Positions 1 through 5,926 of a stretch of DNA of 8,024 nucleotides are shown in pieces (position 1 is the first letter of the stretch; each line of letters starts with the position of its first letter). The stretch covers positions 1 to 8,024 of the forward strand of contig DEWO01000071.1 of NCBI GenBank assembly GCA_002363695.1, in the 5' to 3' direction. The notes beneath the pieces were generated by a model. It made no database searches and was not told where the DNA came from. It saw only the letters and a program-made list of their open reading frames with translations. Source of the DNA: Prevotella sp. UBA3208 (GTDB lineage: Bacteria > Bacteroidota > Bacteroidia > Bacteroidales > Bacteroidaceae). A program made the position numbers and the translations under genes.

Positions 1-803
1 TTCTTGACGGGAACCCAGTTATAGGAATAGCCAAAACCTACTCCTGCCTCCTGAATTTTGAATTTTCCCGTTCTTCCGTTGAGCTGCACGACAGGGGCGT
101 TCTTTCGCTGTGCATAGTCGACGTCAGACTGATAATACATGGCTCCCAACATGAACGAGCCGGCCGACCGGAGCTGCACGACAGACTGGTCGTAGGCAGC
201 TGCATAGGAGAATCGCTTGCCGTTCAGCATGTAGAAGCCGTCCAGGATCAGCGTATTGATTTTCATATCGTCCCATACGCTGACATTTTTGACATCAGCG
301 TCGAAATAGTCTCCCTCTTCTCCCACAGCCCTTAGTTCGGCATCCATGTTGCGTGTTTCAAAGTTGCGTGTGCGCAGGTAGATGCCATATCTGGCCCCCG
401 TGGCTCCGATGGAGAAAGTGCTTCCGTTGGCTTTCGACAGTGAGAAGTTATAGCCAAATCCGTAGCCTCGATAGCCCACCCACAAACCGATGTTGTACGT
501 GAATTTGGGTTTGAAGGCCGACTTCAGATTATAGTATCCCTTAGCGCCATAGCTGGCCAGATCGGCCTCGGTGACGGTCGACTCTACTCTCATGTCCATA
601 TTGTTGATATGGTTTTTCAGCACCAGCTGCCAGGGTCGTTCAGGCACGTAGATGTAGCGTTTGTCAATACCTCTGGTAGCCATGGTGTCAATGAATGCTC
701 CTAACTTGTTCACGGCCCTGACTAAGAAGGGCTTCCGTTCTTGGGCGACAGCTATGGACAGCGGTAGTGTCAAAGCTATCAGGAATGCACTTATTCGTTT
801 CAT
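1..803 (-). CDS. DUF4421 family exported protein, C-terminus beyond the window
   Basis: Translating the minus strand from the ATG at 803-801 gives 267 codons without a stop, and the frame runs off the window start, so the C-terminus is missing. The first ~21 residues (MKRISAFLIALTLPLSIAVAQ) form a signal peptide with a likely signal peptidase I site after AVA. The mature part is rich in short alternating aromatic and glycine segments such as NIGLWVGYRGYGFGYNFSLS (about residues 108-127) and AGVGFGYSYNW near the visible end, which suggests amphipathic beta strands. The overall pattern (IDKRYIYVPERPWQLVLKN, then the YGFGYNFSLSK block) resembles the DUF4421 family. Its function is unknown; an outer-membrane or periplasmic beta-rich protein is my inference. 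It lies 13 bases downstream of the 143-residue gene and is probably co-transcribed with it. The start is preceded by an A-rich AAAGACGAT and no Shine-Dalgarno sequence. Family assignment is from memory of the pattern and is fairly likely; the biochemical role is unknown. Confidence 0.8.
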   Translation of the reverse strand, partial: MKRISAFLIALTLPLSIAVAQERKPFLVRAVNKLGAFIDTMATRGIDKRYIYVPERPWQLVLKNHINNMDMRVESTVTEADLASYGAKGYYNLKSAFKPKFTYNIGLWVGYRGYGFGYNFSLSKANGSTFSIGATGARYGIYLRTRNFETRNMDAELRAVGEEGDYFDADVKNVSVWDDMKINTLILDGFYMLNGKRFSYAAAYDQSVVQLRSAGSFMLGAMYYQSDVDYAQRKNAPVVQLNGRTGKFKIQEAGVGFGYSYNWVPVK

Positions 804-816
804 ATCGTCTTTATAG

Positions 817-1248
817 TTATTTTCTGGTAAATGTCAGTGTGCCAGGCAGCTTGCGCCACTTGCCCTGATGGGGTACCTTGATGGTGCTGCCCGAGCCCTG
901 CTTCAGCACATACAGGCTGTCGTTCTTGCGTGTCAGCGTGGCACGCAGGTCTTCCGAGCCGTAGTCGTTGATGAGCTGCATCTCGGCCTTGTCGTCGCCT
1001 GTCACTTTGCACGAGGTGATGACCCAGCAGAAAGAGTTGTGCTGCTTGCCAAGATAGCCAGGCAGCGGACCGTACAGTTCCTGTCCGGGCACCTTGACGT
1101 CCTGTTCATAGAAGTTGATGCGCAGGTACACATCATATTCATTATTTATAAGGTACGCGTGAAATGGTTTGCTTTCCGTGTGCTTCTGGGCGCCGGCTTG
1201 TAGGACAAGCAGCAACAGTAGGACTATGTGCAGTATCTTATTTTTCAT
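817..1248 (-). CDS. Small exported protein of unknown function (143 aa)
   Basis: I do not recognise this family. The protein begins with a clear signal peptide: a basic MKNK start, a leucine-rich core (about residues 5-16), and a probable cleavage site AGA|Q near residue 20. No lipobox cysteine is present, so a soluble periplasmic or secreted product is more likely than a lipoprotein. The mature part is ~123 residues with two cysteine-flanked short segments (FCWVITSCKV, about residues 73-82), where one disulfide is possible. The predicted make-up is mostly beta strand, ending in a basic tail TLTFTRK. The ATG at 1248-1246 is chosen because the signal peptide starts there; it is preceded by A-rich sequence and a well-placed promoter at 1269-1299. 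It is the first gene of a two-gene unit with the DUF4421 gene, and its stop is 13 bases before that start. A plus-strand reading frame over 868-1203 covers the same stretch, but only this strand gives a signal peptide plus promoter. Confidence 0.72.
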   Translation of the reverse strand: MKNKILHIVLLLLLVLQAGAQKHTESKPFHAYLINNEYDVYLRINFYEQDVKVPGQELYGPLPGYLGKQHNSFCWVITSCKVTGDDKAEMQLINDYGSEDLRATLTRKNDSLYVLKQGSGSTIKVPHQGKWRKLPGTLTFTRK

Positions 1249-1268
1249 TTTTTATGATTTAAACGGTA

Positions 1269-1299
1269 CAAAGGTAATAAATCTAAATCAAGAAACAAT
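1269..1299 (-). promoter_or_regulatory. Bacteroidota-type promoter for the exported-protein/DUF4421 operon
   Basis: Read on the minus strand, a perfect TACCTTTG (-7 consensus TAnnTTTG) lies at 1276-1269. An ATTG (-33 consensus TTTG) lies at 1299-1296, exactly 19 bases upstream. Transcription would start near 1263, giving a leader of only ~15 bases before the ATG at 1248. Spacing and sequence agree with the vegetative sigma factor (sigma-ABfr) consensus of Bacteroidota. Confidence 0.72.
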
Positions 1300-1327
1300 C
1301 ATTTCCGTTGAAAATATATGTGAAAAC

Positions 1328-1360
1328 TTTCGAGGTTTTTATTTTTTTTAAGTATCTTTG
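1328..1360 (+). promoter_or_regulatory. Bacteroidota-type promoter for the glycogen operon
   Basis: A perfect TAnnTTTG element, TATCTTTG, lies at 1353-1360. A TTTC at 1328-1331 is a weak -33 match with 21-base spacing. The spacer is almost entirely T (1335-1349). Transcription would start near 1366-1368, leaving a ~16-base leader before the ATG at 1384, with no room for a riboswitch or attenuator. The -33 regions of this promoter and the opposing one at 1269-1299 are only 28 bases apart, so a regulator bound between them could affect both units. Confidence 0.65.
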
Positions 1361-1383
1361 CAGCCGCAATACATGTATTAACA

Positions 1384-3045
1384 ATGGAAAAAGACTATTT
1401 AAAGCCTGATTTTGTCTTTGAATCGAGCTGGGAAGTATGTAACAAGGTAGGTGGTATCTACACTGTACTATCCTCGCGTGCAAAGACACTACAAGAAGAA
1501 ATGAAGGACCATATCATCTTTATTGGTCCCGATTTCTGGAAGGAAAATGAGAGTCCTTATTTTAAAGAGGAGAAATCGCTTTTTGCCGAGTGGCAGTGGG
1601 CAGCAAGGGAGCAGGGCCTGACGGTCCGCGTAGGTCGTTGGACCGTTCCTGGCGAGCCGATAGCCATTCTGGTAGACTTCAATCCCTTCTTTGAACAGAA
1701 AAATGAGATTTACGGTTGGCTATGGGAGCACTACCAGGTCGACTCGTTGCACGCCTATGGCGACTACGACGAGGCGTCCATGTTCTCCTATGCTGCTGCC
1801 CTGGTGGTAGAGAGTTTCTACCACCAGTATCAGTTGCAGAATAGCCGTGTTGTCTATCACGCCAACGAGTGGATGTGCGGACTGGGAGCTTTGTATATCA
1901 ACAACAAGCTGCCCCAGATTGGTACCGTCTTCACTACCCACGCCACCAGTATCGGTCGTTCTATAGCCGGCAACCAGAAGCCGCTCTACGACTATCTGTT
2001 CGCCTACAACGGAGACCAGATGGCTGGCGAGCTGAACATGCAGTCGAAGCACTCTATTGAGAAGCAGACGGCGCTCTATGTCGACTGCTTCACCACCGTG
2101 AGCGACATTACGGCCAACGAGTGTAAGGAACTGCTGGACAAACCGGTCGACGTGGTGCTGCCCAACGGCTTTGACAACAGCTTCGTGCCCAAGGGCGCTG
2201 CTTTTACCCGCAAGCGCAAGGCAGCCCGCAAGCGGCTGCTGGAAGTGGCTAACGCCTTGCTGGGCGAGCAGTTGGACGACGACACGCTGATAGTGTCTAC
2301 CTCCGGCCGCTACGAGTTCCGCAACAAGGGCATCGACGTGTTCGTGGAAGCCATGAACCGCTTGCAGCGCGACCGTGACCTGAAGAAGAAGGTGGTAGCC
2401 TTCATTGAGGTGCCCGGTTGGGTAGGGGAGCCGCGCAAGGACCTGCAGGAACGTTTGCAGAACGGTGGTCAGTTCGACACACCGCTGGATGTCCCCCAGG
2501 TGACCCACTGGCTTCACAACATGAGCCACGACAACGTGCTGGGCATGATGAAGTACTACGACATGCACAACCGCAAGGACGACTGCGTGAAGGTCATCTT
2601 CCTGCCGTGCTATTTGGACGGCAAGGACGGCATACTGAACATGACTTACTATGATGTGGTGTTGGGTAACGACCTCTGCATCTATCCGTCCTACTACGAG
2701 CCTTGGGGATATACTCCGCTGGAGGCTGTGGCCTTCAAGGTGCCCTGCATCACCACTGACCTGGCGGGCTTCGGCCTCTGGGCTAACAAGGAGTTCGGAC
2801 ACGTCGGTACGCTGAAGGACGGTGTGAAGGTCATCCACCGCACCGACTATAACTATTCGGAAGTGGCAGACAGCATCAAGGACACCGTGGCTGAGTTCTC
2901 CGGCATGACTCAGAAGGAGGTTGACGCCTGCCGCAAGCAGGCTGACGCCCTGTCCAAGAAAGCCCTGTGGAGCGAGTTCATCCAGTACTACCACGAGGCT
3001 TACGACATAGCCCTGCGCAAAGCTGAAGAGAGAAAAACCAAATAA
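1384..3045 (+). CDS. Glycogen synthase, eukaryote-type GT3 family
   Basis: This enzyme adds glucose from a nucleotide-glucose donor to the non-reducing end of alpha-1,4-glucan in the cytoplasm. At 553 residues it matches fungal/animal GT3 synthases, not the ADP-glucose-dependent bacterial GlgA (GT5). Visible GT3 blocks are FESSWEVCNKVGGIYTVL (residues 12-29, the N-terminal donor loop), HANEWMCG (159-166), FTTHATSIGR (183-192), VLPNGF (258-263), SGRYEFRNKG (307-316, with R309 and K315 matching donor-phosphate contacts), and YYEPWGYTPLEA (437-448). The last holds the catalytic E-x7-E pair, E439 and E447. Compared with yeast enzymes (~700 aa), the segment between VVAFI and VKVIFLP is roughly halved and the phosphorylated C-terminal tail is absent. 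The C-terminal helix (about 511-553) also lacks most of the arginine cluster that binds glucose-6-phosphate in yeast and animals. The donor is probably UDP-glucose, by family. It is first in an operon with the phosphorylase 26 bases downstream. I give no symbol because glgA denotes the GT5 enzyme. Confidence 0.93.
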   Translation: MEKDYLKPDFVFESSWEVCNKVGGIYTVLSSRAKTLQEEMKDHIIFIGPDFWKENESPYFKEEKSLFAEWQWAAREQGLTVRVGRWTVPGEPIAILVDFNPFFEQKNEIYGWLWEHYQVDSLHAYGDYDEASMFSYAAALVVESFYHQYQLQNSRVVYHANEWMCGLGALYINNKLPQIGTVFTTHATSIGRSIAGNQKPLYDYLFAYNGDQMAGELNMQSKHSIEKQTALYVDCFTTVSDITANECKELLDKPVDVVLPNGFDNSFVPKGAAFTRKRKAARKRLLEVANALLGEQLDDDTLIVSTSGRYEFRNKGIDVFVEAMNRLQRDRDLKKKVVAFIEVPGWVGEPRKDLQERLQNGGQFDTPLDVPQVTHWLHNMSHDNVLGMMKYYDMHNRKDDCVKVIFLPCYLDGKDGILNMTYYDVVLGNDLCIYPSYYEPWGYTPLEAVAFKVPCITTDLAGFGLWANKEFGHVGTLKDGVKVIHRTDYNYSEVADSIKDTVAEFSGMTQKEVDACRKQADALSKKALWSEFIQYYHEAYDIALRKAEERKTK

Positions 3046-3071
3046 ATACTTTACTATTTTAAGATAAACTT

Positions 3072-5648
3072 ATGAAGATTAAAGCAGATTATTCAAATGC
3101 TCCACAGTGGAAAGAGCTGACCGTCAAGGCCACGCTGCCTGAACAGCTGAAGTGTTTGGACGAAATTGCCCACAACATGTGGTGGGTATGGAATTACGAG
3201 GCCCGCGACTTGTTCCGTGACCTTGATCCCGAACTATATCATGACGTGAAGCACAACCCTGTGATGCTTCTTGAGCGTCTGAGCTTTACCCGCAAGGAAG
3301 AGATTCTGAAGGACAAGGCACTGATGAAGCGTGTGAAGAACGTTTGCGACTTGTTCCATGAATATATGGATGTCAAGCCCGACTCAAAGCGTCCCTCAGT
3401 GGCTTACTTCTGCATGGAGTACGGTATCCACTCGGCCCTGAAGATTTACTCGGGCGGTCTGGGTATGCTGGCCGGTGACTATGTGAAGGAGGCCAGCGAC
3501 TCCAACGTCGACATGTGTGCCGTGGGTTTCCTCTATCGCTTCGGCTACTTCACCCAGAGCCTGTCAATGGACGGACAGCAGATTGCCAACTACGAGACCC
3601 AGAACTTCGGTTCGCTGCCCATTGAGCGCCAGCTGGACAAGGACGGCAACCCGATGGTGGTTGACGTACCCTATACCAACTATCAGGTTCATGCCTATGT
3701 GTGGCGTGTCAATGTAGGCCGCGTGAAGCTCTATCTGCTCGATACTGACAACGAGATGAACTCAGACTTCGACAAGCCTATCACCCACGCTTTGTACGGA
3801 GGTGACTGGGAGAACCGTCTGAAGCAGGAGATTCTGCTTGGCATCGGTGGCATGCTGCTGCTGAAGAAGCTCGGCATCAAGAAGGATATCTACCATTGCA
3901 ACGAGGGTCACGCTGCACTCTGCAACCTGCAGCGTCTGTGCGACTATATCGAGGAAGATGGCCTGACGTTCAACCAGGCTATGGAGCTGGTGCGTGCCTC
4001 TTCGCTCTATACCGTCCACACTCCCGTACCCGCCGGTCACGACTACTTCGACGAGGGTCTGTTCGGCAAGTACATGGGCGGCTATCCTCAGAAGCTCGGC
4101 ATCTCTTGGGACGAGTTCATCGGCATGGGCCGTACCAACCCCGATGACCACTCGGAGAAATTCTGCATGTCAACCTTTGCCTGCAACACCTGCCAGGAGG
4201 TCAATGGTGTGTCAATGTTGCACGGATGGGTATCGCAGAAGATGTTTGCCCCCATCTGGAACGGCTACTATCCTGAGGAGAACCATGTGGGCTACGTCAC
4301 CAACGGCGTTCACTTCCCCACTTGGTGTGCTACCGAGTGGCGTCATGTCTATGCCAAATACTTCGACGCGAAGCACTTGAGCGACCAGTCGAACGAGGAA
4401 ATCTGGCACGGCATCTACAACTGTCCTGACGAGGAAGTCTGGGCTACCCGTATGGCGCTGAAGCAGAAACTCTTCGACTACATCAAGGAGCAGTTCCGCG
4501 AATCTTGGCTGCGCAACCAGGGCGACCCCTCGCGTGTGGTACGCCTGCTGGAGGCCATGAACCCCAATGCGCTGGTCATCGGCTTCTGCCGCCGCTTCGC
4601 TACCTACAAGCGTGCTCACCTGCTGTTCACCGACCTGGAGCGTCTGAGCAAGATTGTCAACAATCCTGAGCATCCCGTCATGTTCCTCTTTGCCGGCAAG
4701 GCTCACCCTGCCGACGGTGCCGGACAGGGTCTCATCAAGAAGATTTACGAGATTTCGCAGCGTCCTGAGTTCCTGGGCAAGATTATCTTCCTCGAGGACT
4801 ACGACTTCCTGCTGGCTCGCCGCCTGGTGTCGGGTGTCGACATCTGGATGAACACGCCGACGCGTCCGCTGGAGGCCAGTGGTACATCGGGCGAGAAGGC
4901 CGAGATGAACGGTGTGGTCAACCTGTCAGTGAAGGACGGCTGGTGGCTGGAGGGCTATCGCGAGGGTGCCGGCTGGGCGCTGACCGAGAAGCGTACCTAC
5001 CAGAACCAGGGCTATCAGGACCAGCTCGACGCGGCAACCATCTACGGCCTGCTGGAGAACGAGATTGTGCCCCTGTATTACGACAAGGACAAGAAGGGTC
5101 TCTCGAAGGGCTGGATCAAGGTGGTGAAGAACTCGATAGCCCAGATTGCTCCGCACTACACGATGAAGCGCCAGCTGGACGACTACTACAGCAAGTTCTA
5201 CGAGAAGGAGGCCAAGCGCTTCAGGGAAATTTCGAAGAACGACAACCGTCTGGCCAAGGAGATTGCCCTGTGGAAGGAGACTGTCGCCGAGCGCTGGGAG
5301 GCCATCAGCGTGGTCAGCAGCGAGTGGGACTTCCCCGTATCGGGTGCCGAGGCTGGCCAGAAGTACACGCTGAAGTACGTCATCAACGAGCAGGGACTGG
5401 ATGACGCCATCGGGCTGGAGAAGGTGAACATCTTCGTCAACAAGGACGGCGAGGAGCGCGTCTACAGCGTTGAGCCGCTGAAGATGACGGGCAAGGAAGG
5501 CAACAACTATACGTTCGAGGCTACGCTGGCTCCCACCCAGTTCGGCCAGTACAAGTCGGCTGTCCGTATGTATCCGAAGAACAAGAACCTGCCTCACCGT
5601 CAGGACTTCTGCTACGTGAAGTGGCTCGAACTGCCTCAGATGAACTGA
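3072..5648 (+). CDS. glgP: Alpha-glucan (glycogen) phosphorylase, GT35 family with DUF3417 N-terminus
   Basis: This PLP enzyme cleaves alpha-1,4-glucans with phosphate, releasing glucose-1-phosphate in the cytoplasm. At 858 residues it belongs to the divergent alpha-glucan phosphorylase branch (TIGR02094 type), not the MalP/muscle branch. Residues ~20-100 form DUF3417 ([22 protein letters not shown]). Core blocks follow: [17 protein letters not shown] (127-143), [10 protein letters not shown] (274-283; H280 matches muscle H377), [13 protein letters not shown] (314-326), [10 protein letters not shown] (409-418), CRRFATYKR (506-514; R508 and K513 match phosphate-contacting R569 and K574), and [14 protein letters not shown] (601-614), in which K609 is the expected PLP-binding lysine. 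Residues ~750-858 form a C-terminal, probably beta-rich extension ending [10 protein letters not shown]. All key residues are present, so the enzyme should be active. It lies 26 bases after the glycogen synthase with no promoter box or terminator between, so co-transcription is likely. The ATG is preceded by A-rich AAGATAAACTT. A strong terminator follows. Confidence 0.95.
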   Translation: MKIKADYSNAPQWKELTVKATLPEQLKCLDEIAHNMWWVWNYEARDLFRDLDPELYHDVKHNPVMLLERLSFTRKEEILKDKALMKRVKNVCDLFHEYMDVKPDSKRPSVAYFCMEYGIHSALKIYSGGLGMLAGDYVKEASDSNVDMCAVGFLYRFGYFTQSLSMDGQQIANYETQNFGSLPIERQLDKDGNPMVVDVPYTNYQVHAYVWRVNVGRVKLYLLDTDNEMNSDFDKPITHALYGGDWENRLKQEILLGIGGMLLLKKLGIKKDIYHCNEGHAALCNLQRLCDYIEEDGLTFNQAMELVRASSLYTVHTPVPAGHDYFDEGLFGKYMGGYPQKLGISWDEFIGMGRTNPDDHSEKFCMSTFACNTCQEVNGVSMLHGWVSQKMFAPIWNGYYPEENHVGYVTNGVHFPTWCATEWRHVYAKYFDAKHLSDQSNEEIWHGIYNCPDEEVWATRMALKQKLFDYIKEQFRESWLRNQGDPSRVVRLLEAMNPNALVIGFCRRFATYKRAHLLFTDLERLSKIVNNPEHPVMFLFAGKAHPADGAGQGLIKKIYEISQRPEFLGKIIFLEDYDFLLARRLVSGVDIWMNTPTRPLEASGTSGEKAEMNGVVNLSVKDGWWLEGYREGAGWALTEKRTYQNQGYQDQLDAATIYGLLENEIVPLYYDKDKKGLSKGWIKVVKNSIAQIAPHYTMKRQLDDYYSKFYEKEAKRFREISKNDNRLAKEIALWKETVAERWEAISVVSSEWDFPVSGAEAGQKYTLKYVINEQGLDDAIGLEKVNIFVNKDGEERVYSVEPLKMTGKEGNNYTFEATLAPTQFGQYKSAVRMYPKNKNLPHRQDFCYVKWLELPQMN

Positions 5649-5672
5649 CGTGCGCTGAGTGCATTCGCATAT

Positions 5673-5714
5673 ACGAAAGAACGGGCTGGGTCTCCAGTTC
5701 GTTCTTTTGTTTGT
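5673..5714 (+). terminator. Intrinsic terminator of the glycogen operon
   Basis: It starts 25 bases after the phosphorylase stop. AAAGAACGGGCTGG (5676-5689) pairs with CCAGTTCGTTCTTT (5694-5707) around a GTCT loop, giving 14 pairs including two G-U. A further three pairs (5673-5675 with 5708-5710, one of them G-U) can extend the stem. The run TTTTGTTTGT (5705-5714) supplies the U-rich tail. The other strand lacks a T tract, so the signal works on plus-strand transcripts only. Confidence 0.85.
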
Positions 5715-5735
5715 GCCAGCCGCCCTCCGGAATGG

Positions 5736-5754
5736 CCAAATCGGCTCGATTTGG
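5736..5754. repeat. Perfect inverted repeat CCAAATCG/CGATTTGG
   Basis: CCAAATCG (5736-5743) and CGATTTGG (5747-5754) form a perfect 8-bp stem with a GCT loop. It is followed by the A/T-rich TAATATTTGTTAATAA. It lies 22 bases past the first terminator's tail. It could be a weak back-up terminator or a protein-binding site. The absence of a real T-run argues against an efficient terminator. Confidence 0.45.
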
Positions 5755-5827
5755 TAATATTTGTTAATAAACGACGCTGAATCGATTCGATGCGGCAGAG
5801 CGCGTCACGGCGCAGATTGTCAATTGT

Positions 5828-5846
5828 TATCTTTTCTCAAAAGATA
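5828..5846. repeat. Hairpin TATCTTTT/AAAAGATA upstream of the ileS promoter
   Basis: TATCTTTT (5828-5835) and AAAAGATA (5839-5846) form a perfect 8-bp inverted repeat with a CTC loop. It ends 22 bases before the -7 box TACCTTTG, so it occupies or abuts the expected -33 zone of the ileS promoter. A DNA-binding site (operator or activator site) is a reasonable but unproven reading. The stem is A/T-rich, so an RNA hairpin role is less likely. Confidence 0.4.
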
Positions 5847-5848
5847 TG

Positions 5849-5876
5849 GTTGTTTCAGATTAATTTCGTACCTTTG
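5849..5876 (+). promoter_or_regulatory. Probable Bacteroidota-type promoter of ileS
   Basis: TACCTTTG at 5869-5876 is a perfect TAnnTTTG -7 box. The -33 element is poor: the nearest candidate is GTTG at 5849-5852, with only 16 bases of spacing, and the positions expected for a 19-21 base spacer read as A/T/G mixtures without TTTG. Transcription would start near 5882, giving a ~45-base leader that contains no ATG and no T-box-like structure. Confidence 0.6.
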
Positions 5877-5926
5877 CACATCATTTCATTCATACGCGTA
5901 TAAAAACAAGAAAACGAAAAGGAAAT

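Noticed and set aside
81..184. 14-base direct repeat GAGCTGCACGACAG at 81-94 and 171-184
   Set aside because: Both copies lie in frame within the DUF4421 gene and encode the same short VVQL strand. This looks like ordinary strand similarity in a repetitive beta protein rather than a mobile-element footprint.
868..1203. 111-codon plus-strand frame opposite the small exported protein
   Set aside because: The minus strand offers a signal peptide, a consensus promoter and tight spacing to the next gene. The plus frame offers none of these.
1720..2994. 424-codon open frame on the minus strand, antisense to the glycogen synthase
   Set aside because: It has the same V/L/H-rich shadow composition and no motifs, and the plus strand carries an unambiguous GT3 enzyme. 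The length is explained by codon bias that removes stop codons from this antisense frame.
5649..5926. Possible T-box, small RNA or leader peptide in front of ileS
   Set aside because: No T-box core sequence, no specifier/antiterminator layout and no ATG in the ~45-base leader are visible. The strong hairpin at 5673-5714 belongs to the upstream operon.
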